Below, in pieces: positions 18,501-26,775 of a stretch of 64,000 bases of DNA; within the stretch, counting starts at the first letter, position 1; each line of letters begins with the position of its first letter. A program made the translations under genes and the position numbers. Origin of the DNA: Flagellimonas oceanensis (GTDB taxonomy: Bacteria > Bacteroidota > Bacteroidia > Flavobacteriales > Flavobacteriaceae). The stretch spans positions 62,001 through 126,000 of the forward strand of contig NZ_RZNA01000040.1 of assembly GCF_003992595.1 (NCBI RefSeq). The letters run 5' to 3'. A model generated the notes under the pieces. The model did no database searches. It had not been told where the DNA came from and worked only from the letters and a program-made list of their open reading frames with translations.

Positions 18501-18698
18501 GCTAAGCTGACAAGAAGTTTTAGTTTGGATAAAGTAAGTGTGTCAGCAAGTGCAAACAATATTTTGCTTTGGACACCTTTTGACGGTTATGACCCTGAAG
18601 GAAACCAATACAGTGCAGGAAGCAACGTATATGGTTTCACGGGATTAAACATTCCATTGGCTCAAAGCTATTCATTTGGATTGAACATTGCATTTTAA
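15576..18698 (+). CDS. SusC/RagA-family TonB-linked outer-membrane transporter
   Basis: The 1040-residue protein has a signal peptide ending at AAFGQ, then a carboxypeptidase-regulatory-like domain (TGTVSDASGAPLPGV). Next come the TonB-box region and the plug domain, with IVVSG/LIIVDG motifs and the family signature NILKGAAATALYGVRASNGAI. A long C-terminal 22-strand barrel follows, ending in an aromatic strand (YSFGLNIAF). With the SusD lipoprotein encoded next it forms a lidded importer for glycans or peptides. No glycosidase, peptidase or sigma/anti-sigma gene flanks the pair, so the cargo cannot be inferred. At just over 1000 residues the size is typical. Confidence 0.95.
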   Translation: MRNIYLTFIAVFFCVAAFGQTITGTVSDASGAPLPGVTIVVSGTNIGTTTDFDGNYSINASNGQILKFSYIGMKPKEVTVGSETTIDVVLEEDSTQLDEVVVTAFGVEQKQKSLGYSVSKVNTEDLNLAGQANPIESLQGRVAGVQINRSSGTSGGGVDILIRGVTSINPNRSNQPLIIVDGLALNNDTFAGEVRPSAGSNSPNSSEQFAFSNRAMDLNPEDIESFNILKGAAATALYGVRASNGAIVITTKKGKKGKAKINITASTTFRDVKTTPPLQTTYREGFNGEPRTLYDPESDTGFNRVQAATSFYSWGPEYALDSFDLGEGNIVDLTNDRFYSPYDIFRTGFNSQLNMSLSGAGERLDYYFSMGNNSEQGVLPNTDYKKTNFRLKAGYKVTDNFTLDGSVAFTNSGGRRANGGDKSVMSALSYYSGTFPINDYMNPDGSERDYSFGIIDNPRYLMETSNLEDDVNRWIGNTTLTWTPKDWLTITYAAQIDNYSDARNRYVGPDLDGGSQVGGFILEQNINFTGLESNFLMAFNKEWTDDFTTDFTVGHQLSDSKRSYLEARGEGLNVPGVNEIGNTTNFFITKTIVQNRTVGVFGEAKFGYKDKLFLTLTGRNDWISTLPKENRSFFYPSVSLAYDVSDLFGENDVFSFGKLRASWAEVGKGPGFGDVGQYFVVDGDFPFGGVGGYRRSTLLGDSEIKPERNQSTEFGADLRFLDSRIRLDYAYYNTRVKDQIFTVGTAYSSGLSGITRNAGDYKVFGHELLLSADIIRNQDLRWELIFNWSTSEGEVLEIPEDIEAIIFADSGFAGVTSEVRAGDKMGNLYGYKWVYENGERYIGPDGYPTINLDERVVVGNAFPDFIASVGSNLRYKGIGLNFLLEWKEGGDLYDSGQRNSIRNGILESTLQRDVNVVLDGVMDDGNGGFVPNTTEALIDQNYYRNSSVYNRASEILVQDASWLKIRNIALSYDFPAKLTRSFSLDKVSVSASANNILLWTPFDGYDPEGNQYSAGSNVYGFTGLNIPLAQSYSFGLNIAF

Positions 18699-18708
18699 AA
18701 AAGAAATT

Positions 18709-20190
18709 ATGAAAAGAATAAATAGAGTTAGAGTTTTTATGTTATGTGTTACAATGATTTTTGTAGCATGCAGCGATGATTATTTCGATGTAAATACTCC
18801 ATCCAATACGGCTACTGTGGAAGAATTGAGAATGCAGGATCTTATGGCGCCTGTAATGCACAGCACCTTGGAGGGGCAACGTTCAGCAGAACTTTCATTT
18901 GGTAATTATGTACAGAATTTTGTGACTACCGGTGGCGGTGCTGCCGGACAAACATCGGCAAGCGGACTATGGAGTCAGGTGTACCTTTATGTACTACCCA
19001 ATCTGGAAGTGGTAAAAGACAAGGCAGCAGAAACAGGAGCTAACCATATTGATGCGGTTGCAGATATTTTAATTGCCGCCAATATTGGAATAGCAACGGA
19101 TACTTGGGATAATATTCCATATTCGGATGCAAGTGGTGGACCGGATAATAATTTCCCCACTTTTGATACACAGGAATCCATTTACACAGAAGTTTTCAGT
19201 CTATTGGATGGAGCAATAGCAAAATTGAATGGAGCGGATGATTCCGGGTTCGAATTGGGTTCTTCTGATTTAATCTACGGAGGAGATGTTGACAAATGGT
19301 TGAGGGCGGCCTATTCTTTAAAGGCCCGTTACCAATTGCATCTAGTAAATAAAGGAGTCGTTTCCCCATCTGATGTTTTGGCTACAGTGGAAAATGGATT
19401 TACGTCCAACGACGATAATTTTGCTATGTACTACGATGAAAAGAACATAAACCCATGGTATTCTGCCGAAATTTTGGCACGTAGCACAGGAAACTTGAGC
19501 AACGACATTGCTAGTCAATTGGTTAGTTCTATGAACGGGGATTATTACCCTTTTCAGGATGGACTAGTGGATATAGATCCAAGATTGCCATTGTTTGCGG
19601 AAAACGATGACGAGGCAGAATATAAAGGTTTTGTCAGTGGAGGCGGAGGTATAGCACCGGATGGGACGGATGCCAATGCCAGGTTTAGAGCAGATGGCTT
19701 TTATACCAGTATAGATTCACCATTGATGTTGATTACTTATGCAGAAGTATTGTTTATCAAAGCAGAAGCAGCATTTTTAGCCAATGGAGGCACTACTACA
19801 AGTGTTGGTTCCAACACTGAAGCCTATACAGCTTATATGGAAGGCATCGCTGCGAGTATGGATATGTATGGAGTGGATGGAACGGACTATATGGCTGATG
19901 GAGCAGTTGGAGTAGGGGAGTCATCCCTGAGTCTTCACCATATCATGAAGGAAAAATACATACATAACTTCTTGAATCCAGAGACATTTGTCGATTACAG
20001 GAGGTATGATTTTTCAGATGATGTGTTTACTGGACTGGAAATCAGAAGCGAAGAGGAAAGCGCTGACACTGAATTTCCAGGGCAATGGTTTAGAAGAGCA
20101 AACTACCCTTCAACGGAATTGAACAGAAATGAAGCCAATGTTTTGGAAAATCAAGAAGAGCCAGTAGTTCCGGTTTGGTGGGATCAATAA
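18709..20190 (+). CDS. SusD/RagB-family nutrient-binding lipoprotein
   Basis: The ATG at 18709 is preferred to the one at 18688 because it follows the susC stop by 10 bases and starts directly with a lipoprotein leader (lipobox FVAC, Cys21). The 493-residue protein has the helical TPR-like SusD fold: an N-terminal DYFDVNTPSN block, DNIPYSDA, KWLRAAYSLKARYQLHL, and a C-terminal PVVPVWWD tail. It belongs to the SusD-like_2 subgroup. It forms the cell-surface lid on the SusC channel. A terminator at 20214-20240 closes the two-gene operon. Confidence 0.93.
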   Translation: MKRINRVRVFMLCVTMIFVACSDDYFDVNTPSNTATVEELRMQDLMAPVMHSTLEGQRSAELSFGNYVQNFVTTGGGAAGQTSASGLWSQVYLYVLPNLEVVKDKAAETGANHIDAVADILIAANIGIATDTWDNIPYSDASGGPDNNFPTFDTQESIYTEVFSLLDGAIAKLNGADDSGFELGSSDLIYGGDVDKWLRAAYSLKARYQLHLVNKGVVSPSDVLATVENGFTSNDDNFAMYYDEKNINPWYSAEILARSTGNLSNDIASQLVSSMNGDYYPFQDGLVDIDPRLPLFAENDDEAEYKGFVSGGGGIAPDGTDANARFRADGFYTSIDSPLMLITYAEVLFIKAEAAFLANGGTTTSVGSNTEAYTAYMEGIAASMDMYGVDGTDYMADGAVGVGESSLSLHHIMKEKYIHNFLNPETFVDYRRYDFSDDVFTGLEIRSEEESADTEFPGQWFRRANYPSTELNRNEANVLENQEEPVVPVWWDQ

Positions 20191-20213
20191 ACAAGAAAAT
20201 AACCGGTAATAAT

Positions 20214-20246
20214 AAAAGGCCATCCAATAGGATGGCCTTTATTTTT
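20214..20246. terminator. Terminator after the susCD pair
   Basis: An 11-bp perfect stem, AAAGGCCATCC/GGATGGCCTTT, with an AATA loop is followed by a T-rich run. It sits between the converging susD gene and the NlpC/P60 gene and could serve both. Confidence 0.85.
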
Positions 20247-20265
20247 GCAAGTACTTTTCCTAAAC

Positions 20266-21471
20266 TTAAAAAACTTCACTTTTCGTCAAATAGATAAGTC
20301 CTTCATCGGTCTCGTTTAGAATACGCTTGGTTCGCAGGTAACGGTTATAATTGTACTCATCAAAATTTTCAGCGTTTTTGTCCATACTACTGATGTGGAC
20401 ATTTCCAGCTGAATGGATGAATTCGTTGTTTCCAATCCACATGCCCACATGTATAACGCGCTCGGGGCTTGTTTCGGTGGCTTTTCTTCCAAAGAAGAGC
20501 AAATCGCCAGGTACCAGTTTGTCAAATTCTTTGGAATCGTCGACAAGAGTTCCTTCGTGGATTTGTTGGGAGGCATCCCGTGGTATGATCATACCGTTCA
20601 TAAAGTACACGGTTTTGGTAAACCCACTACAATCCACCCCTTTTGTGGAGGTTCCTCCCCACATATAGGGAACTCCCATCATGGTTTTGGAGGTTTCCAC
20701 TAATGATTCCTTGGAAAAGGCCAAAGATGATTTCCAATCTGAATACGGAGTTGCCTCTGCCTTGGGAACAAAGGCACTTTTTCCATCAGGATATGCTACT
20801 TCATAAAAAGAGCCTTCATCAGAGGCCAAACTCAAAATACTCCCCGCTACAAGGTCCGAAACGACTTGGGACGATTCATCAGCATCCATGAAAGAGTGGC
20901 CATAAGTTTTGGTATAGATCAACTTTTCCGAAGCTTGCCATGCATCAAATTCATCTTTGGTCATCAAAGCTACACCTCCGCTGTCCACCCAGCCCAAATA
21001 GTGGTCAGGGGTTTGGATTTGATACCAGCTTCTTTCCTTTTGATACACATTTACAGGCATTCCCATGGTCCCTTGAGTGACCATTTCTGCAGAATGTGAT
21101 GGGTTGGACCTTAAATTGGCCACCGAAAGCTTGATGATACCATAAATTTTCCCTTCCAAATCAGCCTCTGGAAGTACTTCAATACTATCCTTAAATACGA
21201 TTTGTTGTGATTCCAGCTCTTCCTGAAGGGCATTGAGCGCTTCGGGCAAATTGGTTTTCCCTGTTACAATGTAGCCAGAGGCATCCTCTTTTGATTCAAT
21301 ATCGAAAAGGGCCACACGTTTATCGGGGGCATACGTTTCCTTGACGGAAGAAATAATTTCATCGACTTTATTGGGAGTTTCTGTGCCTTTTTCAGTTTTG
21401 CAAGCAGAAAAAATGATGGCAAGCAGTGCGAAAAAGCATAATCCACTTTTTCGTAAGGATGGAAATTTCAT
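20266..21471 (-). CDS. NlpC/P60 (C40) murein endopeptidase lipoprotein with SH3 domains
   Basis: The start at 21471 gives a proper lipoprotein leader (LLAIIFSAC); the longer frame adds 17 residues before it. The 401-residue protein has bacterial SH3-like domains in the middle (SVANLRSNPSHSAEMVTQG, WYQIQTPDHYLGWVD). The C-terminal NlpC/P60 domain has the catalytic Cys in KGVDCSGF, the His in RVIHVGMW, and a later HSAG. Family members cut the gamma-D-Glu-diaminopimelate bond of murein peptides and so release L-Ala-D-Glu. It is the last gene of an operon with a dipeptide epimerase, whose substrate is exactly that dipeptide. Confidence 0.9.
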   Translation of the reverse strand: MKFPSLRKSGLCFFALLAIIFSACKTEKGTETPNKVDEIISSVKETYAPDKRVALFDIESKEDASGYIVTGKTNLPEALNALQEELESQQIVFKDSIEVLPEADLEGKIYGIIKLSVANLRSNPSHSAEMVTQGTMGMPVNVYQKERSWYQIQTPDHYLGWVDSGGVALMTKDEFDAWQASEKLIYTKTYGHSFMDADESSQVVSDLVAGSILSLASDEGSFYEVAYPDGKSAFVPKAEATPYSDWKSSLAFSKESLVETSKTMMGVPYMWGGTSTKGVDCSGFTKTVYFMNGMIIPRDASQQIHEGTLVDDSKEFDKLVPGDLLFFGRKATETSPERVIHVGMWIGNNEFIHSAGNVHISSMDKNAENFDEYNYNRYLRTKRILNETDEGLIYLTKSEVF

Positions 21472-21539
21472 AAAATGATTTTTATAAGGTTTGAGTTGAG
21501 TTAATGTTTGCAAAATAACCAATTACTAAGATATACGGA

Positions 21540-22586
21540 TTAATCCAATAGGGCATTTAACTTATTGGCCAATGTTTGAATATCCTCCTTGGTATGATAG
21601 GCACTCAAAACGATACGGCTGACAATAGGTCCATTCTCATCAGGATAATTAAAATTAGTAAAGATGATACCATCTTCGTTTAAAGCAGAAGCGACCTCTG
21701 TATTTTGAAATTCAAAGGTCGGATGCCCTTCCATATGGGTAAAGAATGATGCATTTTTCAATTGTGTTTTGAAATAGTGGTAATTGGTTTTGAGAATTTC
21801 CAGACGATTCGAATATATTTCCTTAGCATCCAATATCGTGGCCATGAATGCGGGCGAAGCTGGACTGGCACCTCCATAAAAGGGAGTGGATTCCAACATG
21901 CTGATGTCGTCCGCATCTCCAAAAATGGCTCCCGCCTGTATGCCCAATGCCTTGCCCAGCGAACAGCAAACCATAAGTTTGGCGGGTTGAAGAGTTTTGA
22001 GCATGCTATAACAGCCACGGCCATTGTCTCCTACAATGCCCATCCCATGCGAATCATCACCAATTAAAATGATCTTTTCCAAAGGAAGGTTTCGTAGCCC
22101 ATCAAACTTTGGAAACTGCTGGGCTGAAAAATCAATGGTATCAAAAAGGACAACGGGCAGTAATTGATTTCTATCGATTTCTTCGGACACTTGTTGTTCC
22201 AATTCATTAAAACTAGATGTTATAATTACTCCATTGATGCAAAGTGCGGTGTGTGCATTGGGTGCGGCAATAATGGTGTGCCCTTGCTCCATTAGGTGTT
22301 GAACAATGAGTTGAGCGGACAAATAACCACTGGACATCGTCAAACAACTTTCACTGCCGACCCATTGGGCCAAATACCTTTCGGTGGCTCCATAGATATC
22401 CAAAGCCACATTCGATTTTCGAGAGGCGCCGTAGTGCATTCCGTACTTGGAAACATTGCTCAGATACAATTCCTTGAAGGGAGCATAATTCTGCAGTCCT
22501 AAATAGGCCGTGCCCCCAAAGTATAAATGAGGTTTGCCATCAACTAAAATCTCTCTATCGGGTATGCTTTGGATCGGGTAAGCCAT
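21540..22586 (-). CDS. PLP-dependent aminotransferase/acyltransferase of the KBL/BioF type
   Basis: The 348-residue fold-I PLP enzyme resembles 8-amino-7-oxononanoate synthase and 2-amino-3-ketobutyrate CoA ligase but is shorter (usual about 390). The PLP-binding lysine is in CSLGKALG, the phosphate/aspartate motif is GDDSHGMGIVG, and the N-terminal gly-rich segment is GGTAYLG. Its ATG overlaps the stop of the dipeptide epimerase gene by one base, so the two are translationally coupled. The context is murein-peptide salvage, which suggests an amino-acid reaction rather than biotin synthesis. The actual reaction is unknown. Confidence 0.8.
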   Translation of the reverse strand: MAYPIQSIPDREILVDGKPHLYFGGTAYLGLQNYAPFKELYLSNVSKYGMHYGASRKSNVALDIYGATERYLAQWVGSESCLTMSSGYLSAQLIVQHLMEQGHTIIAAPNAHTALCINGVIITSSFNELEQQVSEEIDRNQLLPVVLFDTIDFSAQQFPKFDGLRNLPLEKIILIGDDSHGMGIVGDNGRGCYSMLKTLQPAKLMVCCSLGKALGIQAGAIFGDADDISMLESTPFYGGASPASPAFMATILDAKEIYSNRLEILKTNYHYFKTQLKNASFFTHMEGHPTFEFQNTEVASALNEDGIIFTNFNYPDENGPIVSRIVLSAYHTKEDIQTLANKLNALLD

Positions 22587-23596
22587 CAGAGCAATTCTAT
22601 TCCGCTACCGGGCAATCTTGGAAAAATGACCTCGCCATTATCCAAAATCTCGACGCCCTTTGCTATATCGCCTTTTAAAAGCATGGCTCCGTCCATATCC
22701 ACATAGTCCAATTGGGGCAACAGTTGTGAAATGGCGGAAATGCCTACGGTGGATTCCGTCATACAACCTACCATAAGTTGTAACCCCAGTTCCCGCCCTT
22801 TTTTGATCATGCGACGGGCAGGGGTAAGCCCCCCACACTTGGTCAGTTTAATGTTGATGCCGTGAAAATAGGGTCCGCATTGTTCCACATCACTTTCTAT
22901 AATACAACTTTCGTCGGCAATAACAGGAAGAACGGATTGCTCCTTTACCAGTGACATTCCATCCCAATTATCCGCTTTCAGGGGTTGCTCGAGGAACTCT
23001 ACGCCAAGTTCTTTGAGCTGAGGGGCATTTTCAATGGTTTCCTCGGGGCTCCAAGCACAGTTGGCATCAATCCTGAAGACACTGTCCGTATGTTTTCGAA
23101 GTTCCCTGACTATGGCAACATCATCAGGGGTTCCCAACTTGATTTTGTATAAGGGCCAAGGCTTTTCTTGGAGCTTGGCCACCATTTTTTCAACCGTATC
23201 TATACCTATGGTATAGTTTGTTTTCGGATACTTTTCTGCAGAGGTACCCCAAAGTTCGTAGAGCGGTTTGCCCTTTAATTTGCCATACAAGTCATTTGCG
23301 GCCAAATCCAAAGCACAAAGCGTGAATTTGTGGAGGTCAAGTGATTCTAAAAACCTATAAAAGTTTTCCGGAGTGTCAAAATCGTATCCTTCAATTTGGT
23401 CTCTGACGGCCTCTATTTCGGCCATCATTCCCTCGATGGTAATTTTATAATAAGGATTGGAGGTGGCTTCACCATACCCTGTTTTTCCATCCAACGAGAG
23501 GCAAACGATCAAGGTGTCTTGTTCGTCTCGGGATTCTCTGGAAATAGTAAAGGTGTGGGCTAATTGAAGCGTGTATTTTTTGAGCGCTATCTGCAT
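22586..23596 (-). CDS. L-Ala-D/L-Glu dipeptide epimerase (enolase superfamily)
   Basis: The 336-residue enzyme has the full muconate-lactonising-type site: Lys151-x-Lys153 (KIKLG), metal ligands Asp177 (RIDANCAW), Glu203 (LEQPL) and Asp228 (IADES), and Lys253 (KLTKCGG). It also has the dipeptide-specific DxD (Asp300, Asp302) near the C-terminus. It converts L-Ala-D-Glu from murein turnover into L-Ala-L-Glu, which ordinary peptidases can degrade. It is the first gene of a three-gene operon with the KBL-like enzyme and the NlpC/P60 hydrolase, so release and epimerisation of the dipeptide are encoded together. Confidence 0.9.
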   Translation of the reverse strand: MQIALKKYTLQLAHTFTISRESRDEQDTLIVCLSLDGKTGYGEATSNPYYKITIEGMMAEIEAVRDQIEGYDFDTPENFYRFLESLDLHKFTLCALDLAANDLYGKLKGKPLYELWGTSAEKYPKTNYTIGIDTVEKMVAKLQEKPWPLYKIKLGTPDDVAIVRELRKHTDSVFRIDANCAWSPEETIENAPQLKELGVEFLEQPLKADNWDGMSLVKEQSVLPVIADESCIIESDVEQCGPYFHGINIKLTKCGGLTPARRMIKKGRELGLQLMVGCMTESTVGISAISQLLPQLDYVDMDGAMLLKGDIAKGVEILDNGEVIFPRLPGSGIELL

Positions 23597-23653
23597 AGTT
23601 AGTTAGGTATTGTATCTTGCTAAGATAGTGCTTTGGGCATAGATATTAAAGAC

Positions 23654-23683
23654 AAAAGCCCACTGAAAACTCAGCGGGCCTTT
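23654..23683 (-). terminator. Terminator after the head-GIN gene
   Basis: On the minus strand a GCCCGCTGA/TCAGTGGGC stem (one G-U) with a TTTT loop is followed by TTTTGTCTTT. On the plus strand the wobble would be a C-A mismatch, so the leftward orientation is preferred. Confidence 0.8.
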
Positions 23684-23704
23684 GCATATTTAAAGGGAAT
23701 TGGA

Positions 23705-24427
23705 TTAATACTTGCGTACGCTTCCCGAAACGGATTTTTTGGTCTCTACGCTGGCGTCGCCAGTGTATTTGATATCCGCTCCGCTGCTGGCATCGGCTAC
23801 CAAAGACTCCGAAACATTCACGGAGATATCGGCACCACTACTGGCATCAGCGTTACATCTTTTTACCATAAGGTCTTGTGCTTTGATGTCCGAACCGCTA
23901 CTAGCGTCGGCAAAAAGTGCTTCGGCCTGTCCGGATACCTTGATATCGGCACCGCTGCTGGCATCGGCAGAAACTTCGCCTGCCATAACCTCTACACGAA
24001 GGTCGGCCCCGCTACTGGCATCCAGTTCAATGTTTTCTGCCTTGACCACATTTTGAGCAATAAGGTCAGCACCGCTGGAACTTTCCAAAGCCGTGATCTC
24101 TGGTAAGGTCACATATACGTTTTTGGTGGCTCTTCCAATGTTCTCAATCGCATGGATTTTAAGTCTACCATCTTTAACATCCGTTCCAATAAGGTCAATG
24201 ATGTTCTCGTCGGCCTCCACGGTAATATTGAAGTCGGACCCTTGTGTCACGAATACGTCGATTCCTTCAGAGGCCGATACGATGTCAAAAGTTTCTTTTA
24301 CATCGCGGCTTTCTTCTACGACTTCGCCGTTGCCCGTTTTTCCGTTGCCGAAGTTCATATCCATCATGCATGAGGATGCAAAGAGGGATAAGAGTGCGGC
24401 GATTGCTAATCTTGCTAGTGTTGTCAT
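23705..24427 (-). CDS. Head-GIN (DUF2807) repeat lipoprotein
   Basis: The 240-residue product has a lipoprotein leader (FASSC, Cys20). The mature part is a predicted right-handed beta-helix of the DUF2807/'auto-transporter adhesin head GIN' type. The turn motif ASSGAD or a close variant appears six times, with glycines at 119, 140, 159, 178, 198 and 216, i.e. every 18-21 residues. These repeats also leave long antisense frames open. It lies 129 bases downstream of the PspC gene in the same direction, so it may share the PadR-controlled operon. It is probably a surface or periplasmic protein; the ligand is unknown. Confidence 0.82.
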   Translation of the reverse strand: MTTLARLAIAALLSLFASSCMMDMNFGNGKTGNGEVVEESRDVKETFDIVSASEGIDVFVTQGSDFNITVEADENIIDLIGTDVKDGRLKIHAIENIGRATKNVYVTLPEITALESSSGADLIAQNVVKAENIELDASSGADLRVEVMAGEVSADASSGADIKVSGQAEALFADASSGSDIKAQDLMVKRCNADASSGADISVNVSESLVADASSGADIKYTGDASVETKKSVSGSVRKY

Positions 24428-24556
24428 GATTGTTGTTTTACTATTGATTGATTTTGAAAAATGATTTGTTGACTACTGATATTGAAATCAGTTCAAATGT
24501 CTGTTTTTATATATGTGTTTTAAATAATGATATACTGAATTGACGAATTACGGGAC

Positions 24557-26302
24557 TCAATTGTTACTTTTTTCTCCAGCTTTAACTTTTACCCCATCCT
24601 CATTGATTCTCATTTCAAAGGAATCCTGGTCGTCTTTGATGTCAATATCGATGCCATCTTCATTGATGATGATCTTGCCATTGCCTTCAGATTCCTCTTC
24701 CTCCTCATCATCTTCTGGACAATCCAAACATTGCAATTCCCCGTCGTCACTCATCAACCAGTATTGACCTGCCATGCCGCTTCTGTAAAAACCTTGGTCA
24801 TTGTCAATTCCCCTACCAATGTATCTGGTTGTGGAGTCATCAAAATATACCGTCATGGATTCTGGAACATAAATGGTTATGGTCACTTCTTGGTTTCTGG
24901 CTTTGTTCGATGTATCTGTAGTCAAATATTTGTCCAATACAATTTCATTGCCATCAACCGTATAGTCATATTCGATGTTTCTGGCTCGGTCACGTGCTGC
25001 TGGCATAGAGTTTCCATCCGCATCTCTTCTAATGTTGATGCTGACAGAGTCTGTATCCGACTTTCGTATTTTGATGTCAACTTCATCGGACATAAGAATA
25101 CGGTCATCGTTATCGTCGTACCCAAAGGTCATTCTTCCAAAATGAATGTCGCCTCGGTCATAGTCCATGTCTCCATCCTTCATGGTAACCACTAAAGTAT
25201 CGGAAGGAATTTCCAACGCCAGTTCTGTTCTGTCGTTCACGCTTCCGGTATAGGAGAATTCAGCAGCTTGCTTTATGCCAAGGGCAATCAATGCTCCTAT
25301 GGAGATTAACCAAAGACCCAATAAGGAAAATTTCGCAATATTCCCGATGGACTTGAGGTTGGTCACCAAAATCTTCAATCCCAAGTACATTACAAAGAAG
25401 AATGGGATTCCCAAGGTAAAGAAGCCAAATAACAATGTGGCCCATACTGGAATTATCCCAGCTTCAATGATGGTGTTGTACACATCAATAATAGGGAAAT
25501 TTGAAGCATCAAAAGCACCAACGGTAACGATTGCAATAAATAGCGCGATCAGGTTTGCGGCACCGACCAGCACTAGAATAATGCCGATAAACTTCCCGAA
25601 TATCTTGAACAGGAACAGGATAATGTCCCCGATGGTATCAAAAAAGGTCTTGGAGCTGCTTTTGACCTTGTTGCCCACTTTATCGTAGTCAACATTTTTC
25701 ACTTTTTCGGCAACATCATCAAACCCCTCTTTAACTTTGCGTTCTATATTGCTGATGTTGACGGGCTCCCCCCGCATATCCAATTTTTGGGAGGTTGTGG
25801 CGGCCTCGGGAACCAATATCCAAAGTAGGATATAAGCGATAAGTCCAAAACCACTGGTGAATACGGCCAATAGGATAAAAATGAGCCTTACCCAAAGGGC
25901 ATCGATACCCAAATAATGTTCTAAACCTGCGCAGACACCACCAATATATTTGTGGTCGATGTCCCTGTACAGTTTTTTTGCCTTACTGGCAGTAGGTTCG
26001 GCGTAGCTCTTTTTGGGTTCGTCCTCAAAAATATCTTCGTCCACCATGTAATCTTCGGGTTGCCCCATCACATCGATTACCTGATCTACCTCTTTATGGG
26101 TGATCACTTGGCGTTCGTTCTCCATTTTTTCGAGAAAGAGCTCGGCGATCCTGGCCTCGATATCGGCAATGATCTCGTCGCTTCCCTTAGTACCTGCAAA
26201 GGAGCGTTTTATGGACTCCAGGTAACGTCTCAGCTTATTATACGCATCATCGTCTATATGGAAGAGCGTATTTGCTAGATTTATATTTACTGTCTTGTTC
26301 AT
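24557..26302 (-). CDS. PspC-domain membrane protein
   Basis: The 581-residue protein starts with a cytosolic segment (HIDDDAYNKLRRYLESIKRSF ... VMGQPEDY, residues 16-85) common to Bacteroidetes PspC proteins. The PspC domain follows (about 110-170: RDIDHKYIGGVCAGL, then a hydrophobic hairpin). Further membrane helices lie between about 225 and 365, and an extracytoplasmic C-terminal part contains strongly acidic runs (CPEDDEEEEESEG). Such proteins sit in envelope-stress modules. It is encoded 9 bases after the PadR regulator gene and upstream of the head-GIN lipoprotein, which argues for one regulated envelope operon. Confidence 0.88.
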   Translation of the reverse strand: MNKTVNINLANTLFHIDDDAYNKLRRYLESIKRSFAGTKGSDEIIADIEARIAELFLEKMENERQVITHKEVDQVIDVMGQPEDYMVDEDIFEDEPKKSYAEPTASKAKKLYRDIDHKYIGGVCAGLEHYLGIDALWVRLIFILLAVFTSGFGLIAYILLWILVPEAATTSQKLDMRGEPVNISNIERKVKEGFDDVAEKVKNVDYDKVGNKVKSSSKTFFDTIGDIILFLFKIFGKFIGIILVLVGAANLIALFIAIVTVGAFDASNFPIIDVYNTIIEAGIIPVWATLLFGFFTLGIPFFFVMYLGLKILVTNLKSIGNIAKFSLLGLWLISIGALIALGIKQAAEFSYTGSVNDRTELALEIPSDTLVVTMKDGDMDYDRGDIHFGRMTFGYDDNDDRILMSDEVDIKIRKSDTDSVSINIRRDADGNSMPAARDRARNIEYDYTVDGNEIVLDKYLTTDTSNKARNQEVTITIYVPESMTVYFDDSTTRYIGRGIDNDQGFYRSGMAGQYWLMSDDGELQCLDCPEDDEEEEESEGNGKIIINEDGIDIDIKDDQDSFEMRINEDGVKVKAGEKSNN

Positions 26303-26311
26303 TTTTTGATT

Positions 26312-26641
26312 CTATTTTGCGTTGGTTACCAGATTGACTGCATTTCTTAGTTCGTCCCAGGTGCCGTTGAGTTCGTTGAGGAACAACTGGCCTGTTTCGG
26401 TGAGCGCGTAATATTTGCGGGGAGGTCCCGATGTGGATTCTTCCCAACGGTAGTTGAGCAATCCTGCGTTCTTAAGCCTTGTGAGCAAAGGGTATATGGT
26501 ACCTTCCACTACTAACATCTTTGCGTCTTTCAAGGCTTCCAGAATTTCTGAGGCATATTTGTCGTCATCCCTGAGAATGGACAAAATGCAATACTCTAGA
26601 ACCCCCTTGCGCATTTGTGCTTTTGTGTTTTCTATGTTCAT
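26312..26641 (-). CDS. PadR-family transcriptional regulator
   Basis: The 109-residue protein is a compact PadR winged helix: MRKGVLEYCILSILRD at the start of helix 1, a recognition region VEGTIYPLLTRLKNAGL, the wing motif SGPPRKYYALTETG, and a short C-terminal dimerisation helix. PadR regulators usually repress their own operon and a neighbouring membrane or efflux function. Here the next gene is PspC, only nine bases away, so autoregulation of the PspC operon is likely. The upstream region holds a GCTGAAC-type hairpin at 26662-26682 that could overlap its promoter or operator. Confidence 0.9.
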   Translation of the reverse strand: MNIENTKAQMRKGVLEYCILSILRDDDKYASEILEALKDAKMLVVEGTIYPLLTRLKNAGLLNYRWEESTSGPPRKYYALTETGQLFLNELNGTWDELRNAVNLVTNAK

Positions 26642-26661
26642 AATTTCATGGTTCTAAATTT

Positions 26662-26682
26662 ATGCTGAACTGGGTTCGGCAT
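26662..26682. repeat. REP-like hairpin upstream of the PadR gene
   Basis: A 9-bp stem (ATGCTGAAC with GTTCGGCAT, one wobble) has a three-base loop. With five further bases it matches 22 of 26 positions of the repeat unit at 31675-31700, so it is a member of the same dispersed palindromic family. Confidence 0.6.
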
Positions 26683-26728
26683 CTGATTAACAGTTCGTTT
26701 TTTGTTCTTCCAAACTTTGTTTGGTTAC

Positions 26729-26770
26729 GTTTCCACTCCATTCCCCTGAATTGGGCAGGGGAGTGGAAAC
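26729..26770. repeat. Long inverted repeat in the PadR upstream region
   Basis: GTTTCCACTCC (26729-26739) is repeated inverted at 26760-26770, with a second inner pairing CCCCTG/CAGGGG. No T-run follows on either strand, so it is not an ordinary terminator. It could be a regulatory site or an mRNA structure after the DUF4440 gene. Confidence 0.5.
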
Positions 26771-26775
26771 GGTTC

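Noticed and set aside
23633..24106. 157-codon and 114-codon plus-strand frames opposite the head-GIN gene
   Set aside because: They stay open only because the repeated ASSGAD codons avoid stops in those frames. The repeat also looks CRISPR-like at a glance, but it is coding and imperfect.
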